Shown here: positions 52,864 through 61,516 of the stretch, piece after piece
Numbering within the stretch: the stretch's first letter is position 1
How the letters are laid out: every line of letters starts with the position of its first letter
Assembly: GCF_003148765.1 (NCBI RefSeq)
Contig: NZ_QGGV01000002.1
Location: forward strand, 496,001 to 560,000
Length of the DNA: 64,000 nt
Direction: 5' to 3'
Source: Silicimonas algicola
Lineage (GTDB): Bacteria; Pseudomonadota; Alphaproteobacteria; Rhodobacterales; Rhodobacteraceae
The notes under the pieces: model-generated
What the model was told of the DNA's origin: nothing
Databases searched by the model: none
What the model saw: only the letters and a program-made list of their open reading frames with translations
Position numbers and translations under genes: made by a program

Positions 52864-53307
52864 TTACGCCACCCAGGTCATCAGCGCGAAGGGACGGCGG
52901 CGAAAGCCCGCGCGCCGGTAAAGCCGCTCGGCCCGGTTGCCTTCGGCCATCTCGAGGTGCAGGGCCTTCACGCCCGCGTCGGCAAGCGCTCTCTGGAGTG
53001 CCGTCAGCGCCTCGGCCCCCATGCCTCGCCCACGCACCTTCTCGCGAATCCAGAGCTCGTCGACGAAGCCGTCCATGCCGCCCAGCTCGATCGACCACCC
53101 GAAGGACGCCGCAACATAGCCCACCGGCGACATGCGCGGTCCGATCAGCCAGACCGCCCCGTGCGGCGAGCCTTCGAGAAGGGGCAGGAGTGCGGCCGTG
53201 CGGTGCGCCGCATCGACGTCTATGCCCTCCTCGGCGTGATAGGCCTCGACCATGACGAGCAGGCGCTCCAGGTCGTCCGGTCCGGCAAGATGCAGGATCT
53301 GGCTCAT
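52864..53307 (-). CDS. GNAT-family N-acetyltransferase
   Basis: A 147-aa acetyltransferase. The acetyl-CoA loop is WIREKVRGRGMGAEALTAL (RGRGMG at 92-97), preceded by the beta-4 strand FVDELWI and followed by ALHLEMAEGNRAERLYRRAGF, the standard GNAT C-terminal half. Substrate unknown. Its ATG overlaps the nucleoside hydrolase stop (ATGA), so it is translated with that gene. Confidence 0.9.
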   Translation of the reverse strand: MSQILHLAGPDDLERLLVMVEAYHAEEGIDVDAAHRTAALLPLLEGSPHGAVWLIGPRMSPVGYVAASFGWSIELGGMDGFVDELWIREKVRGRGMGAEALTALQRALADAGVKALHLEMAEGNRAERLYRRAGFRRRPFALMTWVA

Positions 53308-54248
53308 GCGTAGCGTCCCAGGCGATCGACGATCAGCTCGTAGAAGCCGTCGCGGTCGATCGTTCCCATGAACATGGCGTTGGCGGGCCGGTTGGTGACG
53401 CCCCACCAGTCGGCGACGGTCATGCCCCGCGTCAGCGGGGAGGCGACTTCGATCTCGACGTTGATGTGGCGGCCCTCGAACAGGTCCGGGCGGATGAGGT
53501 AGGCGACGGTGCAGGGGTCGTGCAGCGGCGCGCCCTCCGAGCCGTATTTCTTCATGTCGAACCGCTCGAAGAAGTCGGTCCAGGCGGCGACCATGCGCCC
53601 GACCTCGGTGCCCATGTCGCGGAAGCGCTGGACGATGGCCTCGCTGGTCAGCGCCTTGTGCGTCACGTCGAGCGGCATGACCGTCAAGGGAACGCCGGAA
53701 TTGAACACGATCTCGGCCGCTTCCGGATCGACGTAGATGTTGAACTCGGCCGCAGGCGTGATGTTGCCGACCTCGAAGTAGGCGCCGCCCATCAGCACGA
53801 TCTCCTGCACGCGCTCGACGATGTCGGGCGCGGCGACGAAGGCGGCGGCGATGTTGGTGAGCGGCCCGATCGGCACCAGCGTCACGGTTCCTTCGGGTTC
53901 GGCCCGCAGCGTCTCGACGATGAAGTCCACACCGTCCTTGTCCTGAAGCGGCATCGTCGGTTCGGGCAGGGGCGGACCGTCGAGACCCGTCTTGCCGTGG
54001 ACATGCTCGGCGGTGACGAGGATGCGATCGAGCGGCGCGTCGCGGCCCGCGAAGACAGGGACGTCGGGCCGGCCCGCCAGTTCGCAGACGATCCGCGCGT
54101 TCTTCTGCGTCAGCGCCAGGGGCACGTTGCCCGCAACGGCGACGACGCCGAGAACCTCGATTTCCTCGGGCGAGGCAAGGGCCAGCAGAATCGCCACGGC
54201 GTCGTCCTGGCCGGGGTCGGTATCGATGATGATCTTGCGCGGAGCCAT
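53304..54248 (-). CDS. Nucleoside hydrolase (inosine/uridine-preferring type)
   Basis: A 314-aa enzyme that hydrolyses the N-glycosidic bond of ribonucleosides for salvage. The Ca2+-binding aspartates are in IIIDTDPGQDDAVAILLAL (residues 5-23), the family hallmark; EFNIYVDPEAAEIVFNSGVPLTVMPLDVTH is also conserved. The ATG at 54248 was chosen because AGAGG lies 9 nt upstream. It is coupled to the GNAT gene. A terminator separates it from the iron-binding protein gene upstream. Confidence 0.93.
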   Translation of the reverse strand: MAPRKIIIDTDPGQDDAVAILLALASPEEIEVLGVVAVAGNVPLALTQKNARIVCELAGRPDVPVFAGRDAPLDRILVTAEHVHGKTGLDGPPLPEPTMPLQDKDGVDFIVETLRAEPEGTVTLVPIGPLTNIAAAFVAAPDIVERVQEIVLMGGAYFEVGNITPAAEFNIYVDPEAAEIVFNSGVPLTVMPLDVTHKALTSEAIVQRFRDMGTEVGRMVAAWTDFFERFDMKKYGSEGAPLHDPCTVAYLIRPDLFEGRHINVEIEVASPLTRGMTVADWWGVTNRPANAMFMGTIDRDGFYELIVDRLGRYA

Positions 54249-54300
54249 GGGGTCGTCCTCTTTCGGCGGGGACATTGGCCCGCGCAAAACCGGAAGACAA

Positions 54301-54328
54301 GACGGGCGGCCCCGATGGACCGCCCGTC
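54301..54328 (-). terminator. Intrinsic terminator after iron-binding protein gene
   Basis: GACGGGCGG and CCGCCCGTC form a 9-bp stem with a 10-nt loop; on the minus strand it is followed by TTGTCTT. It lies 20 nt after the stop of the FbpA-type gene and separates it from the nucleoside hydrolase. Confidence 0.7.
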
Positions 54329-54348
54329 CGCCTGCTGCTCGAAGAGTG

Positions 54349-55362
54349 TCAGTTGCCCGCGTCGAAATCCACGCGTTCGACCAGTTGCAAGGCCTCGGCG
54401 CGGTGCGCCGCGATCTCGGTCAGCTCAAGGTCGTCGGGCGTGAATTCGCCCCAGGACGCCACGCGTTCGCTCGTCATCGCATCGGGGCGGGCGGGATATT
54501 CGTCGACCTCGGCGGCATAGATCGCCTGCGCCTCGGGAGAGACGAGGAATTCCATGAACTTCAGCGCCGCATCGCGGTTCGGGGCCGAAGCGGTCATCGC
54601 CACGCCCGAGAGGTTGACGTGCGTGCCGCCGCCGTTCTCGAAGGTGGGGAAGTCGATCCGGACCGAGTTGGCCCATTCGACCTGCTCAGGGTCATCGAGC
54701 ATTGCTCCCATGTAGTAGGTGTTGCCGAGAGAGATGTCGCACTGGCCGGCCCAGATCGCCTTGACCTGCGCGCGGTCGTTGCCTTCCGGCTTCTGCGCGA
54801 GGTTGGCCTTCACGCCCTGAAGCCATTCCTCGGTCGCCTCGACGCCGTTGTGGGCGATCATCGCGCCGATGAGGCCGAGGTTATAGTCGTGGGTGCCGGG
54901 GCGGGTGCAGATGCGGCCCTTCCACTTGGGGTCGGCGAGATCCTCGTAGGTCGTCACCTCGCCCTCGGCCACGCGCTCTTTCGAGGCATAGACGATGCGG
55001 GCGCGGGTGGTGAGGCCGTACCAATGCCCCTCGTCGTCGCGAAGGTTGGCGGGGACGGCGGCCTTGAGCGCCTCGTCATCCACGGCCTGAGTGACGCCAG
55101 CGTCCTTGGCGGCGGCGAGACGCGAGATGTCCACGGTCATGATGATGTCGGCCGGCGAACGAGCGCCCTCGGCCTGAAGCCGCTCGACGAGACCCTTGTC
55201 GATATAGGCGACGTTCGTGGTGATGCCTGTCTCTTCGGTGAAGGCATCGAGGATCGGCTGGATCAGCTCGGGCTGGCGGTAGGAGTAGATATTGACCTCT
55301 TCCGCGATGGCGGTGGTGGCCAGAAGACTGCCGGCGAGGGCAAGGGTGACGGTGCGAATCAT
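54349..55362 (-). CDS. Fe(3+) ABC transporter substrate-binding protein
   Basis: A 337-aa periplasmic ferric-iron-binding protein (FbpA/AfuA/IdiA type). The signal peptide MIRTVTLALAGSLLATTAIA precedes EEVNIYSYRQPELIQPIL. The tyrosine pair that binds iron is NTYYMGAM (about residues 215-222), and AIWAGQCDISLGN is family-typical. No permease or ATPase genes adjoin it, and a terminator follows, so the transporter partners must be elsewhere. An AT-rich promoter lies upstream. Confidence 0.92.
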   Translation of the reverse strand: MIRTVTLALAGSLLATTAIAEEVNIYSYRQPELIQPILDAFTEETGITTNVAYIDKGLVERLQAEGARSPADIIMTVDISRLAAAKDAGVTQAVDDEALKAAVPANLRDDEGHWYGLTTRARIVYASKERVAEGEVTTYEDLADPKWKGRICTRPGTHDYNLGLIGAMIAHNGVEATEEWLQGVKANLAQKPEGNDRAQVKAIWAGQCDISLGNTYYMGAMLDDPEQVEWANSVRIDFPTFENGGGTHVNLSGVAMTASAPNRDAALKFMEFLVSPEAQAIYAAEVDEYPARPDAMTSERVASWGEFTPDDLELTEIAAHRAEALQLVERVDFDAGN

Positions 55363-55393
55363 GACGCGGACCTTTTTCGTTTTCGATGGTCCG

Positions 55394-55422
55394 CTTTAAT
55401 CCGACTATTTTTGTCAGGTCAA
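55394..55422 (-). promoter_or_regulatory. Promoter of the ferric-iron-binding protein gene
   Basis: On the minus strand TTGACC (55422-55417) and TTAAAG (55399-55394) are spaced 17 nt apart. The AT-rich spacer includes TGACAAAAATAGTCGG, with a GAC-N7-GTC symmetry that could be an iron-responsive operator. Start of transcription would be about 25 nt before the ATG. Part of it overlaps the 3' end of thpR. Confidence 0.55.
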
Positions 55423-55946
55423 TGGTCCGGGGCACCGGGAAGAGGGTAGGTCGCAAGCGCATCGTACTCCGCGCCGTGCTTTTTCAGCGTCGTGCGGAAC
55501 AGCGAAAAGCTGAGAGCCGATGCCTCCGGGACGGCGGTCCACGGCGGCAACGTCGGGTCGATACAGTCGCGGACCACGGTGACGTGGGGGCGAAACCGCC
55601 GGCGTTCCAGCGCGATATCGACTCGGCGCGCGGCACGTTCGACGGCTTCTTGGAGCTGAAGCAGCCCCTTCTCCGGCTCGACCGTCGCCACGAGGTGCCG
55701 CGACAACTTGAAGCCCGCGAGGACATCGAGGCCTGTCAGGTGAACTGTGACGGGGGGCGGGCGCAGGACTTCCAGCGCTTCGGCCAGATCCTCCAGCCTT
55801 CGCGTTTCCTGCGTCCCGAGGAAGACGAGCGTCAGATGCAGGTTCTCCTCCGGCACCTTCCGCCCCGAGATCGCGACCCGCGCCGCCGCCCGGCAGGCGG
55901 GCAGCAGGGAGTCGGGCAGCGGGATCGCCACGAAGGCGCGGATCAC
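55419..55946 (-). CDS. thpR: RNA 2',3'-cyclic phosphodiesterase
   Basis: A 175-aa member of the 2H phosphoesterase family. Two HxTx motifs are visible: HLTLVFLG (about residues 36-43) and HVTVVRD (about 121-127), separated by about 85 residues as in ThpR/LigT. GTG start at 55946, in a GTGA overlap with the mazG stop, giving MIRAFVAIPLPD. It opens 2',3'-cyclic phosphates in RNA ends; in vivo role not certain. Operon partner of mazG. Confidence 0.9.
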   Translation of the reverse strand: MIRAFVAIPLPDSLLPACRAAARVAISGRKVPEENLHLTLVFLGTQETRRLEDLAEALEVLRPPPVTVHLTGLDVLAGFKLSRHLVATVEPEKGLLQLQEAVERAARRVDIALERRRFRPHVTVVRDCIDPTLPPWTAVPEASALSFSLFRTTLKKHGAEYDALATYPLPGAPDH

Positions 55947-56758
55947 GTCGATTTCTCCTCGCGCTTCACCTCCGTCCAAAGCGCGTCCATCTCGTCGAGC
56001 GTTGCCTGCGCCGGTGAGGAACCCTGCGCCGCCAGACGATCCTCGACGCGCGCGAAGCGGCGCTCGACCTTGGCATTCGTCCGCCGAAGTGCGGCTTCCG
56101 GGTCGATGTCCCAGTGCCGGGCGAGGTTCACGAGGACGAAGAGGATGTCGCCGAACTCGTCCTCGACCGCGTCGCGCGACAGTGACCTTGCCTCGTCGAG
56201 CTCGCGCAGCTCCTCGGCCAGCTTCTCCAGCACCGGCCCGGTGTCGCCCCAGTCGAACCCGACGCGCGCCAGCCGCTTCTGAAGCTTCAGCGCCCTCAGA
56301 AGGGCCGGCAGACCTTTCGCCACCCCGTCGAGCGTCCGTTTCTCGCCCGAGCCTTCACGTTCGCGCGCCTTCTGCGCCTCCCAGTCCCGGGTCTGCTGCT
56401 CGGCCGACTTGTCGCGGCTTTCGGACCCGAAGACATGCGGGTGGCGGTCGATCATCTTTGCCGTCACGCGCCGCGCGATGGTCTCCACGTCGAAGTGACC
56501 CGCCTCGGCGCCCATCTGGCCGTGGTAGACGACCTGCAACAGAAGGTCGCCCAGTTCTCCCTCGAGCTCGTCCCAGGCTTCGCGTTCGATGGCGTCGGCG
56601 ACCTCGTGGGCCTCCTCGATGGTGTAGGGGGCGATGCTGAGGAAGTCCTGCTCGATGTCCCAGGGACAGCCGGCGTCGGGATCGCGCAGGCGGCGCATCA
56701 CCTCGATCAGGCGCGGCAAGCCGTCGGGCACCCCGAAGATCGGATCGCTTTCGCTCAT
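55943..56758 (-). CDS. mazG: Nucleoside triphosphate pyrophosphohydrolase MazG
   Basis: A 271-aa enzyme that hydrolyses NTPs to NMP and pyrophosphate, removing aberrant nucleotides. Two MazG domains: the first (about 25-100) has CPWDIEQDFLSIAPYTIEEAHEV and the Mg2+ motif ELEGELGDLLLQVVYH, the second (about 165-230) has KLAEELRELDEA and DEFGDILFVLVNLARH. Tandem layout and length fit the long MazG form. The start at 56758 is in the usual position relative to the domain. First gene of mazG-thpR. Confidence 0.95.
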   Translation of the reverse strand: MSESDPIFGVPDGLPRLIEVMRRLRDPDAGCPWDIEQDFLSIAPYTIEEAHEVADAIEREAWDELEGELGDLLLQVVYHGQMGAEAGHFDVETIARRVTAKMIDRHPHVFGSESRDKSAEQQTRDWEAQKAREREGSGEKRTLDGVAKGLPALLRALKLQKRLARVGFDWGDTGPVLEKLAEELRELDEARSLSRDAVEDEFGDILFVLVNLARHWDIDPEAALRRTNAKVERRFARVEDRLAAQGSSPAQATLDEMDALWTEVKREEKST

Positions 56759-56833
56759 CTTGCCCCCTTTGCCTCTGCCGTTCGGGCGACTAGGTTCCAC
56801 GCCGAACCGCGGAAGTCTACCGGAGGGAACGGG

Positions 56834-57811
56834 ATGGCACTGGAAGACGCAAGCCGCGAGGCGGACCGGGCGCTCTCGGGCAAGGCCACGGGCCTGGCCT
56901 ACGAGAATCCCTTCGCGGGCGCGGTGTCGTTCCTGCGGCGCTCCTTCACGAAGGATGCGACGGGCGCTGACCTTGCCGTGTCGGGCATCCCCTTCGACCA
57001 GGCGGTGACGCACCGTCCCGGCGCGCGCTTCGGCCCCCGCGCGATCCGCGAGGCTTCGACCATGATGGCGGGCGATCCGCCCTATGGCTGGGGATATTCT
57101 CCCCTCGACGAGGTTCATGTCGTCGACGCGGGCGACATGCCCTTCGACTACGCCCGCGCCTCCGAGGTGCCGAGCCGGATAGAGGCGCATGTCGCGGCGC
57201 TGATCAAACAGGCAAAGGGCGCCATCCTTCTGGGCGGCGACCACTCGACGACCTTGCCGTCCCTGCGCGCGCACGCGGCGAAGCACGGACCCGTGGCGCT
57301 GGTGCAGGTCGACGCTCACCCAGACACCTGGACCGACGACGCGCCCGAGCGGGTGGATCACGGCACCATCGTCTACAAGGCGATCCGGGAAGGGCTGATC
57401 GACCCTGCACGCTCGGCGCAGATCGGCACGCGGGTCGAGGTCGAGGACGAGGCGGCCCTCGGCCTCCACCGGATCGACGCCCGCGCGGTTCATGCGCGCG
57501 GGGCCGAGGAGGTGGCCAATGAGGTGCGCAAGATCGTGGGCAAGGGGCCGGTCTACCTCTCCTTCGACATCGACGGCCTTGACCCCGCCTTTGCACCCGG
57601 CACCGGCACGCCGGTCTGGGGCGGTCTGACCACGGCGCAGGCGGGCCTGTTCCTGCGGCACCTCGCGGGTATCGACCTGATCGGCGGCGACGTGGTCGAG
57701 GTTTCTCCGCCCTACGACCACGCGAACATCACCGCGATGGCGGGGGCGCACATCGCCTACGACCTGATCGCGCTCTGGGGCTGGACACGGAGGACGGTCG
57801 CCACAGGTTGA
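56834..57811 (+). CDS. speB: Agmatinase / ureohydrolase
   Basis: A 325-aa manganese enzyme of the arginase family. Metal ligands occur in LLGGDHST, VQVDAHPDT and SFDIDGLDPAFAPGTGTP, the three family signatures. Agmatine to putrescine and urea is the most likely reaction, but guanidinobutyrase or related ureohydrolases share these motifs. GGAGGGAACGGG before the ATG supports the start. It is divergent from mazG and not in a visible polyamine operon. Confidence 0.87.
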   Translation: MALEDASREADRALSGKATGLAYENPFAGAVSFLRRSFTKDATGADLAVSGIPFDQAVTHRPGARFGPRAIREASTMMAGDPPYGWGYSPLDEVHVVDAGDMPFDYARASEVPSRIEAHVAALIKQAKGAILLGGDHSTTLPSLRAHAAKHGPVALVQVDAHPDTWTDDAPERVDHGTIVYKAIREGLIDPARSAQIGTRVEVEDEAALGLHRIDARAVHARGAEEVANEVRKIVGKGPVYLSFDIDGLDPAFAPGTGTPVWGGLTTAQAGLFLRHLAGIDLIGGDVVEVSPPYDHANITAMAGAHIAYDLIALWGWTRRTVATG

Positions 57812-57882
57812 CGGTCTGGAAACGGCCTGCCGCCAGGGCAGGACGATTTCCTTGACGCTGTCAGGCGGACAAAGCGAGGCGG

Positions 57883-58338
57883 ATGCCGATGAAGACCATT
57901 CTCCTGTTGCTCCTGATCCTGTTCGCCCTGGCGCTTCTGTGGGTCCGCCTGGCCCCGATCAACGGAGACGAGTGGCACCTCGACCCCGCCGACGCGGACC
58001 CGCCCCGCGGCGCGGGCGTCAGGCTGATCGGCCCCGAGGCGCCGCGCTTCCCCGGCATGCCGGACGGGGTTCTGGGCGCGTTTGCGGACATCGCCTTGTC
58101 CGATCCCCGCACCCGTCTGCTCGACGGCAGCCTGGACGAGGGCATGATGACCTTCGTCGCCCGTTCGCGCGTCTTCGGTTTTCCCGACCTCGTCACGGTC
58201 AAGGCGACCGCCGAGGGCGACAGGACGAAGCTGTCGATCATCTCGCGCGCGAAGTACGGGCGTTCAGATACCGGTGTGAATGCGGCCCGTGTCGACCGCT
58301 GGCTCCACGAGATGCGGCTTCGACTGGGGGAGGGATGA
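57883..58338 (+). CDS. DUF1499 family protein
   Basis: A 151-aa protein with an N-terminal hydrophobic anchor or signal (MPMKTILLLLLILFALALLWV) and a periplasmic DUF1499 domain (DPRTRLLDGSLDEGMMTFVARSRVFGFPD; SIISRAKYGRSDTGVNAARVDRWL). Function unknown. It starts ATG at 57883 with a GCGAGGCGG ribosome-site region. Its last 75 nt are antisense to the next, convergent reading frame. Confidence 0.87.
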   Translation: MPMKTILLLLLILFALALLWVRLAPINGDEWHLDPADADPPRGAGVRLIGPEAPRFPGMPDGVLGAFADIALSDPRTRLLDGSLDEGMMTFVARSRVFGFPDLVTVKATAEGDRTKLSIISRAKYGRSDTGVNAARVDRWLHEMRLRLGEG

Positions 58339-58572
58339 GCTGAGGCAGCCTTCGCTGACCTCGCGCCACATCGGCACGTTCAGAGACATCTGGCATTGCG
58401 CCATGAACGCGCGCCCGTTCACGAAGAGGCAGATCGTCTCGCCCAGCTCGACGCGGCTGCCCTGGGTGTCGGTGCAGTAGCAGTCGATCTTCTTGCCGCC
58501 GGGTCCGATGACGTCGGCGTGCGAAGGCAGGGCCAGGACGGCCAGGAGTAGGGCGGCCGGTCTCATGGCCAT
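58264..58572 (-). CDS. Secreted cysteine-containing small protein
   Basis: A 102-aa exported protein: signal peptide MAMRPAALLLAVLALPSHA, then a compact domain with five cysteines (IDCYCTDTQG, ETICLFVNG, AQCQMS, EGCLSS). The start follows AGGATC. The cysteine-rich part ends near nt 58345; the remaining 20-odd residues are antisense to the DUF1499 gene, and probably not constrained as protein. I do not recognise a named family but the pattern looks like a genuine secreted protein. Confidence 0.7.
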   Translation of the reverse strand: MAMRPAALLLAVLALPSHADVIGPGGKKIDCYCTDTQGSRVELGETICLFVNGRAFMAQCQMSLNVPMWREVSEGCLSSSLPQSKPHLVEPAVDTGRIHTGI

Positions 58573-58649
58573 GATCCTATCACGCGCGTGGCGATTCCCG
58601 AAAGGCCCGCGACTTGACGCCGCCCGGCATTCGGAGGACAGGAAGCCGC

Positions 58650-59705
58650 ATGGTTCCTCTCGATACCCTCGACCAGATCCGGCAACGGTTCCAGTACCTG
58701 GAGGCGAAGATGTCGGGCGGCGCGGCCCCTGACCAGATCGCGACGCTGGCCAAGGAATACTCCGACCTCAAGCCGGTGGTGGCCGAGATCGAAGGCTACC
58801 GCGCAATGCTGACCCACCGCGACGAGGCCGAGGCGATGCTGTCGGATCCCGAGCTCAGGGGGCTGGCCGAGGACGAATTGCAGTCGCTGAAGGAGGCGAT
58901 CGTCAAGGCCGAAAGCAAGCTGCGGCTTGCCCTGCTTCCGAAGGACGCCGCCGACGCCCGTCCCGCCATCGTCGAGATCCGCCCCGGTACGGGCGGTGAC
59001 GAGGCGGCGCTTTTCGCCGGCGACCTTCTGCGCATGTACCAGCGCTATGCCGAGGCGCGGGGCTGGAAATTCAGCGTGATCGAATTGTCCGAGACCGAGC
59101 TTGGCGGCGTGAAGGAGGCGGTCGTCAACATCGCGGGCGATAACGTCTTCGCGCGGCTCAAGTTCGAAAGCGGCGTCCACCGCGTGCAGCGCGTGCCCGA
59201 GACGGAATCGGGCGGGCGCATCCACACCTCGGCCGCGACGGTCGCGGTTCTGCCCGAGGCCGAGGAGGTCGACATCGACATCCCCGCAACCGACATCCGC
59301 ATCGACACCATGCGCGCGTCGGGGGCCGGGGGTCAGCACGTCAACACGACGGATTCTGCGGTCCGCATCACGCACCTGCCCACGGGCATCATGGTGACCT
59401 CTTCCGAGAAATCGCAGCACCAGAACCGCGCCATCGCGATGGCCCACCTTCGCGCCAAGCTCTTCGACATGAAGCGCCAGGCGGCCGACGACGAACGCGC
59501 CGCCGCCCGCAAGAGCCAGGTCGGATCGGGCGATCGGTCCGAGCGGATCCGCACCTACAACTTTCCGCAGGGGCGCATGACCGACCACCGGATCGGGCTG
59601 ACGCTCTATCGGCTGAACGAGATCCTGGGCGGCGATCTCGACGAGGTGATCGACTCCCTGACCGAGGCCGACCAGGCCGAGCGACTGGCGGAAGCGGGGC
59701 TGTGA
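58650..59705 (+). CDS. prfA: Peptide chain release factor 1
   Basis: A 351-aa translation release factor for UAA and UAG. The peptidyl-transferase motif GGQ is in [18 protein letters not shown] (about residue 228); the PAT segment in [15 protein letters not shown] is close to the RF1 anticodon-like PxT region; [18 protein letters not shown] is the RF1-type C-terminal signature. GGAGGACAGGAAG precedes the ATG. It overlaps prmC by GTGA; PrmC methylates the glutamine of its GGQ, a direct functional link. Confidence 0.96.
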   Translation: MVPLDTLDQIRQRFQYLEAKMSGGAAPDQIATLAKEYSDLKPVVAEIEGYRAMLTHRDEAEAMLSDPELRGLAEDELQSLKEAIVKAESKLRLALLPKDAADARPAIVEIRPGTGGDEAALFAGDLLRMYQRYAEARGWKFSVIELSETELGGVKEAVVNIAGDNVFARLKFESGVHRVQRVPETESGGRIHTSAATVAVLPEAEEVDIDIPATDIRIDTMRASGAGGQHVNTTDSAVRITHLPTGIMVTSSEKSQHQNRAIAMAHLRAKLFDMKRQAADDERAAARKSQVGSGDRSERIRTYNFPQGRMTDHRIGLTLYRLNEILGGDLDEVIDSLTEADQAERLAEAGL

Positions 59706-60559
59706 GCGACGACGGCACGGTGGCGGAGGCGCTGGCGAAGGCCACGCGCAGCCTCAAGGCGTCCGGCATCCCCGATCCAGCCCGCGACGCGCGCTGGCTC
59801 ATGGCAGATGCGCTTGGCGTCGAGACATCTGGCGTCGCGGTCAGGCTTCGCGATCCGCTGCCGCCCGACGCGGGCGAGACGTTCTCGTCGCATGTCGCTG
59901 CCCGCATGGCGCGCGAGCCTGTATCGCGGATCGTCGGCGGTCGGCTGTTCTACGGCCGCTGGATCGCGAACTCGCCCTTCGTCCTCGACCCCCGGCCCGA
60001 GACCGAGCTTCTGATCGACCTCGCCCTGTCCGAACCGTTTGCCAAGATCCTGGACCTCGGAACAGGTTCTGGATGCATCGCCCTGACGCTTCTCGCCGAG
60101 CGTCCCGGCGCCGTCGCCGTCGCCACTGACATCTCTCCCGACGCGCTCGAGACCGCCGCGATCAATGCGGTCTCCTGGACCGTGGCCGACCGGGTGCAGT
60201 TCGAGGTCTCGGACTGGTTCGAGGCTGTGGAGGGCACCTTCGACCTCATCGTCTCGAACCCGCCCTATATTCATCCCGACGAACTGCCCGCCCTAGCGCC
60301 CGAAGTCTCGCGCTTCGACCCCGAGATCGCGCTGACGGACAACCTCGACGGGCTGTCCGCCTATCGCCGGATCGCGGCCCGGGCGCCCGGGCATCTGAAG
60401 CCCGACGGGCGGCTCATGGTCGAGATCGGACCGACGCAGGGTGAGGCGGTCGCGCAAATGTTCCGGAATGCGGGTCTTGAAAACATCAGCATCACACCCG
60501 ACCTCGATGGCAGGGATCGGGTCGTGTCCGCCCGCAAGAGCGATGCGCCGGACCCGTGA
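59702..60559 (+). CDS. prmC: Release-factor glutamine methyltransferase PrmC
   Basis: A 285-aa SAM-dependent enzyme methylating the GGQ glutamine of RF1 and RF2. SAM motif I is [16 protein letters not shown]; the catalytic NPPY is in [12 protein letters not shown] (about residue 188). The N-terminal helical domain contains [21 protein letters not shown], typical of PrmC/HemK. GTG start within the prfA stop. Last gene of a two-gene operon. Confidence 0.95.
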   Translation: MSDDGTVAEALAKATRSLKASGIPDPARDARWLMADALGVETSGVAVRLRDPLPPDAGETFSSHVAARMAREPVSRIVGGRLFYGRWIANSPFVLDPRPETELLIDLALSEPFAKILDLGTGSGCIALTLLAERPGAVAVATDISPDALETAAINAVSWTVADRVQFEVSDWFEAVEGTFDLIVSNPPYIHPDELPALAPEVSRFDPEIALTDNLDGLSAYRRIAARAPGHLKPDGRLMVEIGPTQGEAVAQMFRNAGLENISITPDLDGRDRVVSARKSDAPDP

Positions 60560-60772
60560 CACTTGTGCGAAATGCCGCCGCAAAGCCGGCAGAATGCCGC
60601 AAAAACCTCTTGCCCTGAGGCGATCCTGTGTCTAGACCCATTGCGTGCGGGCGGCGGAGCACAGGCTGGCTCCCCCGAACATCTGCCAAATCATTTCACG
60701 GACCAGAGCTCCGATGCGGGGCAAATTTCGGACAGGTCCGTAGCAACCAGACCAGAGGCTGGACCACACCTT

Positions 60773-61513
60773 ATGAGATCTTCCAAGTCACGATCGCGGT
60801 CGAAGTCGAACCGTAACAACCGTTCCGTCGGCAACGTCGTCAACCGGGTCTTCGACAGCTCCGGGCCCGAGGGCAAGGTGCGCGGCACGCCGCAGCAGAT
60901 CATCGACAAGTACAATCAGCTCGCCCGCGACGCGCAGCTCGGAAACGACCGTGTCGCGACCGAGAACTTCCAGCAGCACGCCGAGCACTACACCCGGATG
61001 CTGGCCGAGGCGCTGCAAGAGCAGAACGAACGTCAGGGTCACAACCAGCAGGGCGGCCAGAACCAGCAGGGGCAGGGCGGCCAGAACCGGAACGACGACC
61101 GCAGGGATGACAGCTTCGACGGCCAGCAGGACGGCGGCAACGACAACCGTGGCGAGCGCAACGACAACCGAGGCGACCGCAACGACAACCGTGGCGACCG
61201 CAACGACAACCGCGGCGACCGCAATCAGGACCGGGGCGACCGGCAGGAGCGTCAGGACCGCCCTGAACGTCAGCCCGAGCGTGCCGAGCAGAAGCAGGAA
61301 CGCCAGGAGCGCCAGCCCGAGCGTGCCGAGCAGAAACCCGAGCGCGAGCCGGAGCGTCAGCCCGACGTGATCGACCTGTCGTCCGAGGGCGATGACACGA
61401 ACCTGGTCGAGACGCCGGAAAGCCGTCCCCGGCCCCGCCGCACCCGTCGCAAAGCCGCGACCGAAAATCAGGACGCCGGCACCGACACGCCTCAGCCCGA
61501 CGCGGCCGAATAG
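60773..61513 (+). CDS. DUF4167 protein with long repetitive charged tail
   Basis: A 246-aa protein. Residues 1-88 are the conserved alphaproteobacterial DUF4167 domain (KSNRNNRSVGNVVNRVFDSSGPEGKVRGT; QLGNDRVATENFQQHAEHYTRM). The rest is low-complexity, rich in Gln, Asn, Arg, Asp and Glu, built from a heptad NDNRGDR repeated four to five times and a later RQPERAEQK unit repeated twice. This tail is predicted disordered and may bind RNA or other partners. Location after prmC is widely kept in the class. Function unknown. Confidence 0.85.
   Translation: MRSSKSRSRSKSNRNNRSVGNVVNRVFDSSGPEGKVRGTPQQIIDKYNQLARDAQLGNDRVATENFQQHAEHYTRMLAEALQEQNERQGHNQQGGQNQQGQGGQNRNDDRRDDSFDGQQDGGNDNRGERNDNRGDRNDNRGDRNDNRGDRNQDRGDRQERQDRPERQPERAEQKQERQERQPERAEQKPEREPERQPDVIDLSSEGDDTNLVETPESRPRPRRTRRKAATENQDAGTDTPQPDAAE
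61139..61243 (+). repeat. 21-bp tandem repeat within DUF4167 gene
   Basis: Five head-to-tail copies of a 21-bp unit, consensus AACGACAACCGNGGCGACCG plus C, encode NDNRGDR. The first four copies are nearly identical, and the fifth (NQDRGDR) has drifted. A further 42-bp-spaced imperfect duplication (about 61268-61293 and 61310-61335) encodes RQPERAEQ. Copy number could vary between strains by slippage. Confidence 0.9.
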
Positions 61514-61516
61514 AGT

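Noticed and set aside
61139-61243. Regular 21-bp repeats considered as a CRISPR array
   Set aside because: Units are contiguous without spacers and keep a reading frame inside the DUF4167 gene.
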